From the NCBI GenBank assembly GCA_036245805.1, contig BTRK01000005.1:33089469-33153468 (forward strand): 64,000 nt of DNA, in the 5' to 3' direction. Source of the stretch: Pristionchus mayeri. Its lineage: Eukaryota > Nematoda > Chromadorea > Rhabditida > Neodiplogasteridae. Of the stretch, positions 46,749 through 59,214 are shown in pieces (position 1 is the stretch's first letter; each line of letters opens with the position of its first letter). Below the pieces are notes generated by a model that did no database searches, had not been told where the DNA came from, and saw only the letters and a program-made list of their open reading frames with translations. The position numbers and the translations under genes are program-made.

Positions 46749-49700
46749 TTAATCGGTATCATCGACATCGATCGATCCATTCGCTTCTTCTTCCACTCGC
46801 TCGTCGATTGGATGGTCGACTGGGCTCGCTCCTGTCGACCTCGCTTCGTCTTTACTACAAGTGCTACGTAATGACATTTCAAACAAACTATCTCTGGTTT
46901 TGACTGAAACTCAGAATTGCATGCTTCAATTTCTAGTGGAATCACGCGGGATTATGTTGATTTATGCCTACTCTAGACTACTTTTTTGCAAATGGAAACA
47001 AGCAGCAGTCGAAATATTGCAAACTCTCTATTAATTTCGCAATATTTTGCTTACGTGATATTTTATCTGAAGAGAGATCGTACCCGAGTGCTTCCTTCCA
47101 TGGCCCGCGAGTGCCTGTTTCGTCGCGAAGTACGCGCCGCACTTGCTGCAGCCGTGCAGCCGCAGCCGCAGCTGCGACGACTCTGCTGCATCTTCAGATG
47201 CTGCTGCAGCTGCAGGAGTCTGCAGCAGCTGCGACCCTCCAGCAGCATCGCTGTGCACAGGAGTGACTGCTCGTACTTCTGCATCGTCTTCCCTGGCTTC
47301 ATTTGTCTGAAATTTCTCAATTTGTTATCATTCTTTTAAGAGAAAGTTTGAGCATAAAGAGTGACCTACCTCGCTCGATTCCGCAGGTCTCTCCGTATTC
47401 TCATTCTCTGGATTTGCCAGACACCCGCACGCCTCCTTTCCATACTTGTCGATCAGGTAAGCAACTGCTTCCTTCTCTCTTGCTTCAGCAGCTTTCTGCA
47501 GTGCCTGCTCCAACGCAGCATAGCATGCTGCAGCATCGGAGGACTGGGCTGCATGGGCTGCAGAAGGAGTCTGCAGATGAGCAGCTGCTGCTGCATTCCA
47601 GGGTGTCCATGGAGAGGAAGGGGTCGTCGATAGCGATTGGAGGAGATTTTGAGGAGGAGTGATCAGATTTCCGCTGCCAATTGCGGCTGCTGCCTGAAAT
47701 AAGCCAGGCATTTCGCAAAATTCGTGGATTTCGTGAAAATTCATGACAAACCTCGTTGAGCCAACTGTTATTGTCGTTGTCTTCATCCAATTCCTGCTTC
47801 GGGAAGTGCGCAAAGGAGTGACTAACAGGAGTTCGAAGCGCTTGAGACAGGACAGAGTTCATTTCGAACTCGCGAATCCTTGGAATTACCTGAATTCCGA
47901 AGATTCATTACCAATCGTTGCGCATAGCCCTGTTTATTCAACGAAAGAGCAATAATATGATTCACTTTTGTTTTCCTCCTCTCTACGATTTCCCTTCCTT
48001 CCCAAGCATGTATGAACGAAAATGGATGAGATACCGAGAAATGAGTGAGGAATAGATGGGAAGAGGAGCTAGGCTATACAGCAAAGAAATTCCTGAGTCA
48101 CTCACTTTACTGAACGCTGATGGTCCCTCCGATATCGAGTTGTCAGATGTGTTTATCGAATCGGTCGTGTATTGGGAGAAGTCGGCCTCCCCGTCGTCAC
48201 TCTCCTCCTCCACCTTCACTTCATGCGCGCGAAAGTGGATGGCTAGCTGCAGCTTGTCGGGGAAGGCGCTGCCGCACTTGCTGCAGGTGAGCTGCTGCTG
48301 CTGTTCGGATGCTGCAGCTGCTTCGCTGATGTCTGATAGCATCTCGAAGGATTCCTGAAATGACATAGGTATTCTAGAGCTGTTTTTTTGTGCAACACAA
48401 GTAGTAAAGTTCAAGAAACGATACTTCATTTTCATCACACTCTCACCGCTCGACCGGTCAAGAGGGTGCGTATGATAGAATGAAGAAAGTGTTGTGTCGT
48501 ATCTCGAACTCTAGTAACTACCTCCTCCGTCGGCTCCGGTGTTCTTTCGGGTGTCGTGCTATGAGGAGTGTCGATGAGTTCGTGAGCAGAAGAAGAGATG
48601 CTGGGCTCTTCGGAACCACATTCGCTTTGTACTTCCTCCTTGAAGTCAATCTGAAATGTACTATCGATAGATCATTCTGGATAAAACTTTGAATCAACGT
48701 TATCGTTATGTACATCGGAATGGGTAGAGCCAGTGAATCCGAATTTCGTAAACTGAAAGTATCACCTCTTCGAACGACGAATTCTGCTCAGACGCCGAGA
48801 GCTCGGAAGTATCAACGGATTGGAACGAGGAGTCGAGGACGTCTTCCTCATCGGAGTTCTCCTCCGGTTCTTCGACCTCCGTCTGCCCGTTAGATTGCTC
48901 GATAACTGGGGTTTTCTGTAAATAACACAACCTTGATTCCATCATGTCGCCTTTAATTAATTCCTTAAATTCTATATTTTAGTAACTAAAAAGTTAGAGT
49001 GCTGTAAAAAGACATGCTGTATACAAACCATCTCTATCATCTTTGTGGCGATCTTCGCGAATGCTCGTACTATTCCATCGATGATGCGGTGGTCACGATC
49101 AAATCTGCAAAAAATAGTAATCTTGAGACCTGAATGAGAGGGTGATATTTTTAACGAAAGCGAAACAGTCTGGCTTATCTTGTTCAAATCGATCTTTTAG
49201 TAAAGGCGTTCTGAGTGAAAACGAGCATTGAACATACCCAGTTGTATCTCGCAGAGACTGCGTCTTCTCCAGCTTGTACAGCCCCTGCCACAGATTCTGC
49301 AATGGTGAGATATCATTATTATTATTTTTATTATAAATATTCTGCAATACGAATTTTCGTACTATCGAATCACCCATAACTACAACTAGGTCTTGAAAGT
49401 GATATTATCTCTGAACTCACAGTAATCTCCACGACCTCCTCCTTGATAGCCAAGGCCAGCCAATAGGCCCACAGGCAGACACATGCAATGTAGTGATTGG
49501 CGGTCGAGTCACGTCCCGCCTGCAAATATTTTCTCAAATTTTACATTACATCAACTTTACATGCGGAATAAATTAACGATACCTTTATATCAGACAGACA
49601 CTCGTCCATCTTATTCGACGACACGAGAGTCGACGTTGGTACTGATTTATCGCGACTTGCCCGAATCATTTCGTGGATTCGCTGAGCCAAGATGTGCATC

Positions 49701-50230
49701 AACCATAGCTGACCGCCGCTGCAATGTGGACATTTGTGCTTAACTCTGCGTGCTCTGGCAATTAATGTGAAGCGTGGTTGGTAGGGAAGTCATGTGTTCG
49801 CAATGATTTTGCAAGCATATAAGTGCACAGGCAATTGCAAAACTGGACTACGTCCACACAAAGGAGGAGGGAGTGAGGTGCCGCTGGTTAACCGCAAACA
49901 AATATCCAAAAAATCACCCTGGCGTAGGTGCATTATTGTCTTCATTAAGGTGAGTGCCGAGATTGCTCAGTGCGAAATGCACTTTCTGAAACTTGTCCTT
50001 TTTGAATATTCTGAGTATTCAATATCGAAAAAAGTCACAATCTTACCTCATGATGAATCCAGTGTTCCAGTACCACCTCGACCAGATTAACCAGGTTATG
50101 AGCCACACGAAAATCGCGCTCAGGCAACTCGAAAGCCTAAATTTGTCAAAATTCGCTTAATGAAAGACCATTTTGATGAGAAACTGAATAAGCTCACCAG
50201 TTGATCGATTTCTCGCAATTCAGCCGTCAT
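46749..50230 (-). CDS. Two-finger C2H2 zinc-finger protein with acidic regions, 642 aa
   Basis: Probably a nuclear DNA-binding regulator. Fourteen minus-strand exons run from 50198-50230 to 46749-46903 and keep phase. The start Met (50230, MTAELREIDQL) follows a TTTTTTAG site usable for trans-splicing. Residues 1-200 are helical (HILAQRIHEMIRA, YIACVCLWAYWLALA), followed by Glu/Asp/Ser-rich stretches. Finger 1 is near 304-323 (CSKCGSAFPDKLQLAIHFRAH) and finger 2 near 570-589 (CSKCGAYFATKQALAGHGRKH), both C-x2-C-x12-H-x3-H. Between them lies an Ala/Gln-rich part built on CTGCAG-type codons. FKEE and VKVE fit the SUMO-attachment consensus. I do not recognise the N-terminal domain. A longer 5' form joining the exons at 50796-51173 is also in phase, but I judge it a separate gene. 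Confidence 0.78.
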
Positions 50231-50635
50231 CAGCAACGTAATCTCTAAAAAATCAGATAAGAAAATAGGTCAGTGAATTGATCAATATTTTAAGCAAATA
50301 GTCAGCCAAGAGCGTATTTTAAGATGATGATGATAATAGACACGAATATAAATGAGTGTGAGAGCTAGAAGTGTAAATTGTATAGTGAAAGAGAGACGCA
50401 TCTTCAGAGTTCCCGAGATCGGAAGCACCCTTCCAGCCTTCGGCGGAATGAACGCGCCTCATTCATGGACAATCGAGGGCTTCCAGTGGGTAGATTGGGC
50501 AATGTACTGTTGTAGCGAAGATTGCAAAAGCTACAAACATCTCAACAATAAAAAAACGATAATGTCTTTATCATTGAATGTATTCTGCATAAACAAATCA
50601 ATATCAAATATTTTATCAATATCCAGATGGCGATC

Positions 50636-51173
50636 TCATACGGTCTCTTCTCTGATTTCGCATGTATCTTCCGCGACTAAGTCCTGAAGTTTTAGTTATT
50701 AGTCGCAAAAAGCAATGACATTACACTTAACCATTTTCATTCGCTGTTTTACAGATGTGATTCGAACATTAACGTGAGTCTCGAAAAGTAAAGACGTAAA
50801 ATAAGCCAGAAGCGTACAATGTAAGGTAGTTGAGCGAGGAAGGGCTCATCGTCGATCACGGGAGGGCACCAGTGTCGGCTGAAGTCAGAAATCAGAAATA
50901 CGAATACTACTTGGAATGCGGGTCACAGTTTCACATTTATCATCCGGTTTAATTTCTTGGAAATCTGGCCTATTTTCAAGTAACAATTTTTTTTCAATTT
51001 CACCCGAATGGGAAAAGTTGAACGAATGAACGAATAACTATCAGAATAGACTCCAAAAGAAACCCCCTATGGCGACAGACAGGCGCCGCGTCCACCACTG
51101 TCTCTCTTCTCCTGACTGCGGTGCAGAGATAGATTGAGAAGCAGATGAAGAGGAGCACGGAGAGGGCGATCAT
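50636..51173 (-). CDS. Small single-span membrane protein with RHWCPP motif, 72 aa
   Basis: Three minus-strand exons (51064-51173, 50818-50878, 50636-50683) join in phase and end in TGA. The N-terminus MIALSVLLFICFSIYLCTAV is a signal-anchor helix followed by RRR, so the tail probably faces the cytoplasm. The second exon opens with RHWCPPVIDDEPFLAQ, and the neighbour at 53480-57344 has RQWCPDIYTSPLVAQ at the same place with the same intron phases (2, then 0), indicating paralogs. An acidic tail follows. Alternatively a donor at 50796 would run into the zinc-finger gene downstream. Confidence 0.55.
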
Positions 51174-51672
51174 CTGGGAAGGGGGCTAATAGAGGGGGAG
51201 GTGAGAGACCACCCACATCGACACTACGTTAGATGATCACGCTTCTGTCGGATTTTCTCCAACATTTTGACAGTATGCGGACTGACCTAATGCAAAAATA
51301 CAGGAGAATTGCACAATTTTTGGTTATCAGCAGACGGTGGGCATCCGGCCTACTGGCCCCGCATCTACCTGACAAGGATGGCAAGTTGCTCAAGTACCGC
51401 ACTGTGGGCTAAGCGAGAGATGCTGGAAAATTATGAATGGTTCACATAAAAAGTCTTACGGCTTGAATCCACATCGTGCTTCCAGTGAAGATAGTCGATG
51501 AACTGATCTGATGAAAAATTATATCGCGAGGAAATCGAACGGCTGAAAAGTGAATACAATCAAGAAAGCGATGCATGGACTTTCAACTTTCCTTCGAGTA
51601 GTATTAGCGAGCGATGCATTCGATGCTTCATGTTTCACTTACTCTTGTCATATTTCCTCTCATAGGGAAAAT

Positions 51673-51716
51673 GAGGACAGTGAAATAACGAGGATCCTCG
51701 TTATTTCACTGTCCTC
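51673..51716. repeat. 44-bp perfect palindrome
   Basis: GAGGACAGTGAAATAACGAG is followed by GATC and its exact complement with no loop. Perfect spacer-less palindromes of this size are rare by chance and are unstable in cloning. It could be a relic of a foldback end or an assembly artefact. Confidence 0.85.
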
Positions 51717-51876
51717 CTGTCTCGTTGCACTACTCTGGAAATGAAGCAAAGGTCGAGATTCCAAAAAAATATCAATTTCCCATTCTGTACAATCGGATGC
51801 GCTTAATGGTCATTACTCACAGGATTTATTTAATAAATGGCTGTGATTGAATGACAAATATTTCACCACAAAAATA

Positions 51877-53116
51877 TTGGGGTGTCCAGAAAGTTCGTAT
51901 AATGCTTCGGAAAAAAGTCAGTTCGCGATCAAATGCAGTGATTGCGCAATCTGTTTGTCAACAATGTATTGCATCATTCTGACGTTGAGTAGTGAGAGGA
52001 TTTAATCAGTCTCCTAGTTGTTACATTGATTCTTGTGATGGACTCCCATCTCTACCTCCGAGATGTTTTACTTCATTACACCGTCTTGGCCGATCCGTGA
52101 AGGAGGCCCACTCTTCCCTGGCCAGTCGGAAGGAGCTGACGCCCCCTCCATACCCTTCTGCTATAAGTGGTTCTCCCGCTTCAAGAAAGGAGAGTTTCGT
52201 CTCGATGATCAACCCCGCTCTGGACGCCCTCCCTCCCTCGATCAGCCTCTCGTTCTCCGCAAACTGAAGCGCAAGCCCATGGCCAGTGTGCGTGAGTTAA
52301 AGAAGGATACTGGTACTCCCAGATCCACGGTGTCCGATATCCTCCATCGATCTGGGAAAAAGCCGAAACTCCCACAAGTGATTCCCCATGACCTCTCCCC
52401 CGAACAGCTGAAAAATCGTGTTCAAGTCTGTCGGGAATTACTCCATCGTAGATCCAATCTTCGATGGGTCAATTCCATCATCGCTACAGATGAAAAGTGG
52501 ATCACGTACGATAACCCTGTGAGGAGACTGCAATGGGTGGATGCAGATGAGAAGCCCACGACCGTCCCGAAGAAGGAAGAGCACGGAAAGAAGGAACTCC
52601 TTTGCTTCTTCTTCTCAGTGCCCGGTCCCATCTACTGGGAGATCCTCGCCCCTGGCACTAGCATCAATGCCGACCTCTTCTCTGAACAACTGGAAGATGT
52701 CGCGATCAGAGTCCCTCCCAGACTCTTGAACCAGGGCAAAATTCTTCTTCTGATGGACAATTCTCGCCCACATCGAGCGAAGATGACCCAGAAGAAAATG
52801 GACGAGCTGAAGATCGAGAGGATTCCCCATCCACTGTATTCCCCGGATCTCTCCCCATGCGACTACCACTGCTTCCGCTCTCTCTCTGACTTCTGCAAAG
52901 GAAAGAAGTTCAAGAATCGAGATGAAGTTGTGAGGGCTTTCGTGAACTGGGCGGTCTCGAAGAAACCCGCATTCTGGAAGAGAGGAATCGAGACCCTGCC
53001 CAATCGCTGGAGGGAGGTAGTGAGAAAGAAGGGGGCATACATTGGTCACTGAGAATTGTAAAGGATTGAATAAAAAATAAAAACAAAAAATTATACAAAC
53101 TTTCCGGGCACCCCAA
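51877..53116 (+). mobile_element. Mariner element 2
   Basis: The terminal repeats TTGGGGTGTCCAGAAAGTTCG and CTTTCCGGGCACCCCAA are flanked by TA (51875-51876 and 53117-53118). It is about 1.24 kb and clearly the same family as the copy at 13637-14828. It lies between two minus-strand genes, in the opposite orientation to them. Confidence 0.93.
52063..53052 (+). pseudogene. Mariner transposase with N-terminal frameshifts
   Basis: The catalytic part is complete: ATDEKW, LLMDNSRPH and SPCDY give DD34D, and the C-terminus runs to GAYIGH, which is missing in the other copy. Relative to that copy, two one-base deletions near 52080 and 52120 put the first DNA-binding helix out of frame. The true start would be the ATG at 52038, whose frame closes near 52100. 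Each copy in the window is therefore broken in a different place, so neither should make active enzyme. Confidence 0.88.
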
Positions 53117-53479
53117 TATGCAAAAATTCTCATACAATGGACTGTGAGATTCATAAAATGGTACACAAATTCGACAATCGTCACTAGAATTGCGAGAACA
53201 CGACAACACGAATTTCAAAAAAAAATATGCTAATAACTCGAATGACACAACCATAATGTTAAAAATATGATTACTCTAACGTTTACAATTATCGCAAAAT
53301 CCCGCCTATAAATTTTCACTCCTACAATAGGTCATAGGCCGCATAATCGATTGTCATGTTTACATATTCAAACAAGGGTGGATTTCACCTTAATAAGCCT
53401 TTTAATTTCTCTTCATCGATGTTTCGTAGAGTAGGGCCCTGATCTCTGCATGTGTTCTTTGACCTTCAAAAAAGTAAAT

Positions 53480-56400
53480 CTATAATATTCCAGCAGCCAC
53501 TGCTCCGCGACGCATTTCCTCAATCTCTTGAAGCACCTGAAAGTGGCTCTTACGAAATAAGCGTAAGAAACAGCTCAATGAGCATGTGACATGCGAGGCC
53601 ATGAGTAGGAACCAGATATCAACCTAACCTCTCTCTCCTCCCTCCTCTGTTCCACTGGATGTCTCATCCTCCACTCCTCCTCTTCCCTCTCCCTCGCTTC
53701 TCTCTCCATCTGTTCACGAAGAGTCCTCCTGATCAGTACTCGATGAGGAGGCCAGTTACGGTGCTTTACCTGCAGAATTGTGATATTTATTGCATATCAG
53801 TGTGTTCGTGTAAGAATCGCACACTTCTTGGAGATTCCGGTACAGCGAAAAACCGCCGCCTGAGATAATCATAGATTCTGAGAGCCCTAAGAGTCCTGCA
53901 TCGATTTACTTTCTTGTCAAGTTCCATTAATCTCATTTGCACATTTATGGTCACCCAATGTTTGATCGAAACGTAATTCCTTTGTATGCTGTGCCGCGGA
54001 GACTGTTCCGATATCTTCGAAAACGTGGAACTAGACCCTTCTCGACATGCTGCATCCGCCTATGATGTCCGTTTATGGAAATTCGGAGTTTTAATTTTTC
54101 GTGAAAATTTGCATAATTTTTTCTCGGAAAATTGGCCGAACACATAGCTGGATTTTTGATATGTTGTGTACATTGATGCTATGGATTTTTAAATTTTTTT
54201 GAGATTTTTAAAATGTCAAACTTAAGGGTTATAGCCTAAAAACCACAAAATTCATTTAGATGGAACTCCATCATTCCGACCCACTTACTTCACTCGAGCG
54301 GTCAAAAATGGCCATTCTTTCTATACTCGTTTTTGCACAATTCCAGAACGACTTTCGTTGTCTGTCCTCTAGGTGTAGTGGCTAAAGCATCTACCCTTTT
54401 TTGGAAGTAGCATGTTCGAATTCGCTTTTCGTGAGTTAATTTTTGCTCATTTTTTCTTATTAAAATATCAGAGTTTTAGAGCGGTTTCTTTCCAGCCGGG
54501 TGAAAAGACAAACAGTGTAACACTCTCTTTAATGCTTTAGAGATAATTTACTATGCATTTTCATCCAGTTGGAAAAAAACTCCGCTCTAAAATGCTGATA
54601 TTTTAATAAGAAGAAATGAGCAAAAATTAACTCACGAATAGCGAAGTCGGGCATGCTACTTCCAAAAAAGGGTAGATGCTTTAGCCACTACACCAAGAGG
54701 ACAGACAACGAAAGTCGTTATGGAATTGTGCAAGAATGAGTATAGAAAAGAATGGCCATTTTTGACCGCTCGAGTGAAGTGAGTGGGTCAGAATGATGGA
54801 GTTCCATCTAAATGAATTTTGTAGTTTTTAGGCTACAACCCTTAAGTTTGACATTTTAAAAATCTCAAAAAAAATTTAAAAATCCATAGCATCAATGTAC
54901 ACAACATATCAAAAATCCAGCTATGTGTTCGGCCAATTTTCCGAGAAAAAAATTATGCAAATTTTCACGAAAAATTAAAACTCCGAATTTCCATAAACGG
55001 ACATCATAGGCGGATGCAGCATGTCGAGAAGGGTCTAGTTCCACGTTTTCGAAGATATCGGAACAGTCTCCGCGGCACAGCATACAAAGGAATTACGTTT
55101 CGATCAAACATTGGGTGACCATAAATATGCAAATGAGATTAATTGGAACTTGACAAGAACGTAAATCGATGCAGGACCCTTAGGGCTATCAGAATCTATG
55201 ATTATCTCAGGCGGCGGTTTTTCGCTGTACCGGTGGGGGTGTGAGTCTTAGGCGAACGCACTGATATTTGAACAAATGCGAACAGTGCATTTTAGACAAA
55301 GAGAAGAAATAAAGGAAAAATTTAGTGCTCAAGTCTCAAAAATGCCTTAGAAAAACAGGAAGGCGACTAGCCGGTATAGACTGCGACACTTGTAACTCGA
55401 ATAGCTCCTGGGCAACGAGAGGAGACGTGTAGATGTCGGGGCACCACTGGCGACTGCAAGGATTTGGGGGTTCTTTGATATCAAAATTTCAAGCCTTCGA
55501 AGCCAGTTTCTGGATAAGAAAGCTACATGAAAGAGCGTGAGATGGACCTAGTCCGCACCGATATATGATCAGATGATCTGGCCTCTTATCTTAGAAACAC
55601 TATTGCAGATTTTAAAATAATTTTCTAGGAATGAAAACAATTTTAGGGCAAAGAAACGTACGCATGATCCGGGAAAATCGGCGTTTGATCGTTTACCCGA
55701 GATCGACATCTGCAGCAACGCCAGCACTGCAAAGTAAAGCAACATATTTAGTTTAACTCATTTCCTTTCCCACTGATTCTACATTTCCTTATTGAAGATA
55801 CGTACAGTCGCGCCGGAAAGTCACCGTACACTTTTTGAATTTGTTGTATCATTTTGCCCAGGAAATGCATCATCTGGCACTCAGGTATGATGTACCAAAT
55901 CCATCGGAGATTATGATCATGGTATTATGGTATGACGTCATCGCATAGTTATTGCGTAGTGATGACGCAATCAATTTGCACTTTTTCAAAACGGCTTTAT
56001 TCTTACATAGATTTTTTCCTGTTCGCCATACTTTCCATGATTGGAGATATGACCGAGGCCTACCCAGAATAAATTTTTGAAGGTGCCGCTCGGTCGCACA
56101 TTTGCTGCAGCGAAGCTGCAAAAACAGGATCTGAAATTCGGAACTCGGCTTCTAGAGTAGCTAGAGTCCCGTTCAAAGCATCAAAATGATCGTCATCACG
56201 AGTCCAAATGATCCTGAGAATATGAATACGATACCTTATAATTTACCCTCAGGGCATGAAAGAATCACTTTTTTGCATGTCCATTTTTTGGACATCCATA
56301 ACTTTACGGAAAAGTTTAGTAAAAATCTGATTTTTATCTGGTAATGTTCAAAATGCATTGAAGAACTGAACTCCAGCTTTTTAGAGCGTTTGGGTATCTT

Positions 56401-57344
56401 TCCGGCCCGCGGCGTGCGTTTTTCGGAAGTATACTAGGGTCGGAAAACACCCTGTTAGCGCACTCTCGTCTCTCTCGCCCATAGGGGTAAACAAGATGTT
56501 TTCCGACCCTAGTATACCTCCGAAAAACACACGCCGCGGGCCGGAAAGATATCCAAACGCTCTAAAAAGCTGGAATTCAGTTCTTCAATACATTTTGAAC
56601 ATTACCAGATAAAGATCAGATTTTTACTAAACTTTTCCGTAAAGTTATAGATGTCCAAAAAATGGTAATGCAAAAAAGTGATTCTTTCATGCCCTGAGGG
56701 TAAATTATAAGATATCGTATTCATATTCTCAGGATCATTTGGACTCGTGATGACGATCATTTTGATGCGTTGAACGGGTCTCTAGCTTCTTTAGAAGCCG
56801 ATTTCCGAATTTCAGATCCTGTTTTTGCAGCTTCGCTGCAGCAAATGTGCGACCGAGCAGCGCCTTCAAAAATTTATTCTGGGTAGGCCTCGGTGATATC
56901 TCCAAACATAGAAAATATGGCGAGCAGGAAAAAATCTATTTTAGAATAATGCCGTTTTTAAAAAGTGCATATTGATTGCGTCAACACTACGCAATAACTA
57001 TGCGATGACGTCATACCATAATACTATGATCATAATCTCCGATGGATGTGGTACATCAAGCCTGAGTGCCAGAATGACGCATTTCCTGGGCAAAAAGATA
57101 CAACAAATTCAAAAAGTGTACGGTGACTTTCCGGCGCGACTGTACACTTAGAAAAATGATGAAGGGGTGTTTAATTTCTTGCTATTTCATAATTATCACT
57201 CGTGCCGATGCCATTAAACAGATTGACTTCTTTAAAAATATATACCTTGAACAGGAAGCACAGGAACATCGTGCCGGTAAGAAAAATGACGAACGCTCCG
57301 AAGTACACCTCAATTAGGAATGATGAGTCAAATGAATATTTCAT
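53480..57344 (-). CDS. Single-span membrane protein with Cys cluster and charged coiled tail, 141 aa
   Basis: Five minus-strand exons (57246-57344, 55662-55726, 55390-55453, 53629-53769, 53480-53536) join in phase to 142 codons with TAG. Exon 1 gives a membrane helix (VYFGAFVIFLTGTMFLCFLF). It is followed at once by CWRCCRCRSR, a Cys/Arg cluster of the kind that is lipidated at the inner membrane face. RQWCPDIYTSPLVAQELF is shared with the small gene at 50636-51173. The tail is a Glu/Arg-rich likely coiled coil (REQMEREAREREEEEW) ending GAVAAGIL. Two large foldback elements fill introns 1 and 3. The donor GTACGT at exon 2 was chosen because only it keeps phase. Confidence 0.65.
53843..55227. 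mobile_element. Foldback element 3 (palindromic, TA-flanked)
   Basis: Two long arms mirror each other from the ends (CAGCGAAAAACCGCCGCC) to a loop of about 80 bp near 54500-54575. TA lies at 53841-53842 and 55228-55229, and identity extends a few bases beyond it (CCGG on both sides). Its interior is not obviously related to foldback elements 1 and 2. Each arm carries a tRNA-like segment, listed separately. It lies in intron 3 of the gene at 53480-57344. Confidence 0.85.
54362..54433 (+). ncRNA. tRNA-like segment (Pol III box A and box B) inside foldback element 3
   Basis: TAGTGGCTAAAGCATC resembles the box A region of a tRNA gene and TGTTCGAATTC resembles box B, about 34 bp apart, the normal spacing. 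Between them CTACC...GTAG can pair around a T-rich loop. The acceptor stem does not close well, so a working tRNA is unlikely; a tRNA-derived SINE captured by the element fits better. The mirror arm (near 54640-54710) has box A intact but a changed box B. Confidence 0.45.
55805..57142. mobile_element. Foldback element 2 (same family as element 1)
   Basis: The terminal repeats CAGTCGCGCCGGAAAGTCACC mirror each other with TA outside (55803-55804 and 57143-57144). Arms of about 630 bp meet at a short loop near 56450-56495, which is rich in (CT)n and holds a second small inverted repeat (CTAGGGTCGGAAAAC). Internal blocks shared with 1692-3137 show common descent. It sits in intron 1 of the gene at 53480-57344. 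Confidence 0.87.
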
Positions 57345-59214
57345 GAATCCGTCACAAATTTCATTAGAGATGAGTCCGTGAACACCCAGTGCACACTCTT
57401 AATCCTGAGTCTCGTATTCATTTATTGAGTGAAAACAATGTCTCAAATTGCATTAGGAAAACGCCCTGAAGGGCGCACTCATTCCCCCCTCTAATCAAAT
57501 TGCCCAAATGTTTTCGCACTAGAAGCCCTGAGAAAACACACCCTCACTTCGCGTTATCGTTCTCTAAAATCCCGAGGGTAAATGCCTTTTTCGAGAGACA
57601 TATTTCTGTCATTTTCATTGGAAACGAAGATGGGCCATCGCTTCCATTCACTAATTCCTCCAATATTTTCACATCATTTCCATTTCACGTGCGTCTTCGA
57701 GAGAGGAACGGATGAGAGTGAATTGCTCTAATGCCTTCCCTGGCCAACGACCAGCTGCTGGGACATGGGAATTTGGGCGAATTTGGGGGAGACGTGCTGT
57801 GCTTAGCCGTCTGTTCTCCACTCTCTGCTGCTCTATGGAATAATTGAGAATCGGCTTTCCTGAATACTAAAAAACTGCTTAAAACTGCTTGTCAAATCTT
57901 TGGGATAGTATAATCATGAATGGAGAGGGCAGAGATCTCAAAACAGCGCTCTTCTACTCACCCACATCTCCCTGCTATCATCGGTGAGGATGCCTGGTCG
58001 TGCAGCGACCTGCTGCAGCTGCAGAAGTATCGCCACTGCTGCTGCCCTGAGGGGCATGCTGCGGCTGAAAGTCCCCCGCACTCATCACGAAAAAATCTCG
58101 CGACAAACGAAACAATGCGTGGGCGCTATTCTAGGGCGCATATTCAGCGACATTTCGAGTGTTTTACTAACGAAAAGTTGGGCGAAATCAGTGGGCGAGA
58201 AATGCAATGAATTCGCGTGCACGTTGACTAAATGAGGCTTCTCTCACCTCTCTCTCTCTCTCTCTCTTCTCTATCTCTCATCTCTCTCTCTCCCTCCCTC
58301 TCCCTCTCTCTATCTCTCTCAGCTGAAAGTCGGCTTGAAGCCTCTCTCTCGCGCGGTGGAATCTCTTTCGTTTCTCTTCTGAGTCCATCTCTCCTTTCCC
58401 ACTTTTCCCTTTCCCTCTCGAGCTGTTTTCTGCATGCACGTCCGTCCTGAACTATCTCTGCGCTGGATGGAGAGAGAAAGAAGGGAGACGTGCAACTGAG
58501 TTAGGAAGGGGCTATCTACCCCGCGGAAAGGAAGCAATTTCGCACCTAAAATGGGCAATTGCTTATTCGAAAGAAACACTTCCATGGGCGTAGTCACGTC
58601 TGTCCTGCAATTCTTTCACGTATACCTCACTACGCCAATAACCTATATTTCACACTGGTCTTTTTTGACAAATATTTATCAATGATACATTTAAAAAGTA
58701 AGTTGCACTAGGGCACAAATCTAACCAAACAAAGGGAAAAGATTAAGGAGGGAGGAAGGGAATTTCGCGTTATCTGCATACAATTTAGGAGAATAAAACC
58801 CATTATGAAACCGCTTTACTCGGACAATAAAACAAAATAGCCCACGTCAATTTCATTGATATTTTAGGAAGGAACGAATCGATAAATAGTGGCAGAATTG
58901 ATTAATGGGTAGGATGAACACCGTCGGAGAGGAGTGAGTATTTAGGCACACTGTGCTTCGTCAGTAAACGGCCATACTGTAAAATACTGAAGAAGTGCAT
59001 TTTTTTCATCTTGCAATTTACTATCTGACGATGATCTGAATTAGTGCAATGGGAAGAGTTCGCACTTTGAAGAAACGATTGTGACCAGTATCTCTAAATT
59101 CAGTATCTAGCGTTATCGACTAATTGCAGTAACTAACAGGACTAACACATGCATGGAAAATAACATTGTACTAAGGCCATGAATCCGTGCATAACATTTG
59201 AAAAGATCGATCAT
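57345..59214. other. Spacer with a CT-rich microsatellite
   Basis: No phase-consistent gene was found. A (TC)n tract covers about 58242-58325. A CTGCAG-rich piece at 57995-58070 resembles the coding style of the zinc-finger gene, but no matching splice sites were identified. Confidence 0.45.
58242..58325 (+). repeat. (TC)n microsatellite
   Basis: Mostly uninterrupted CT dinucleotides with occasional A or C changes. Confidence 0.9.

Noticed and set aside
51064..51173. Membrane-tethered N-terminus of the zinc-finger protein
   Set aside because: Phase would permit it through a weak donor at 50796, but a separate 72-aa gene ends in phase at 50636, and the neighbouring paralog has the same short layout.
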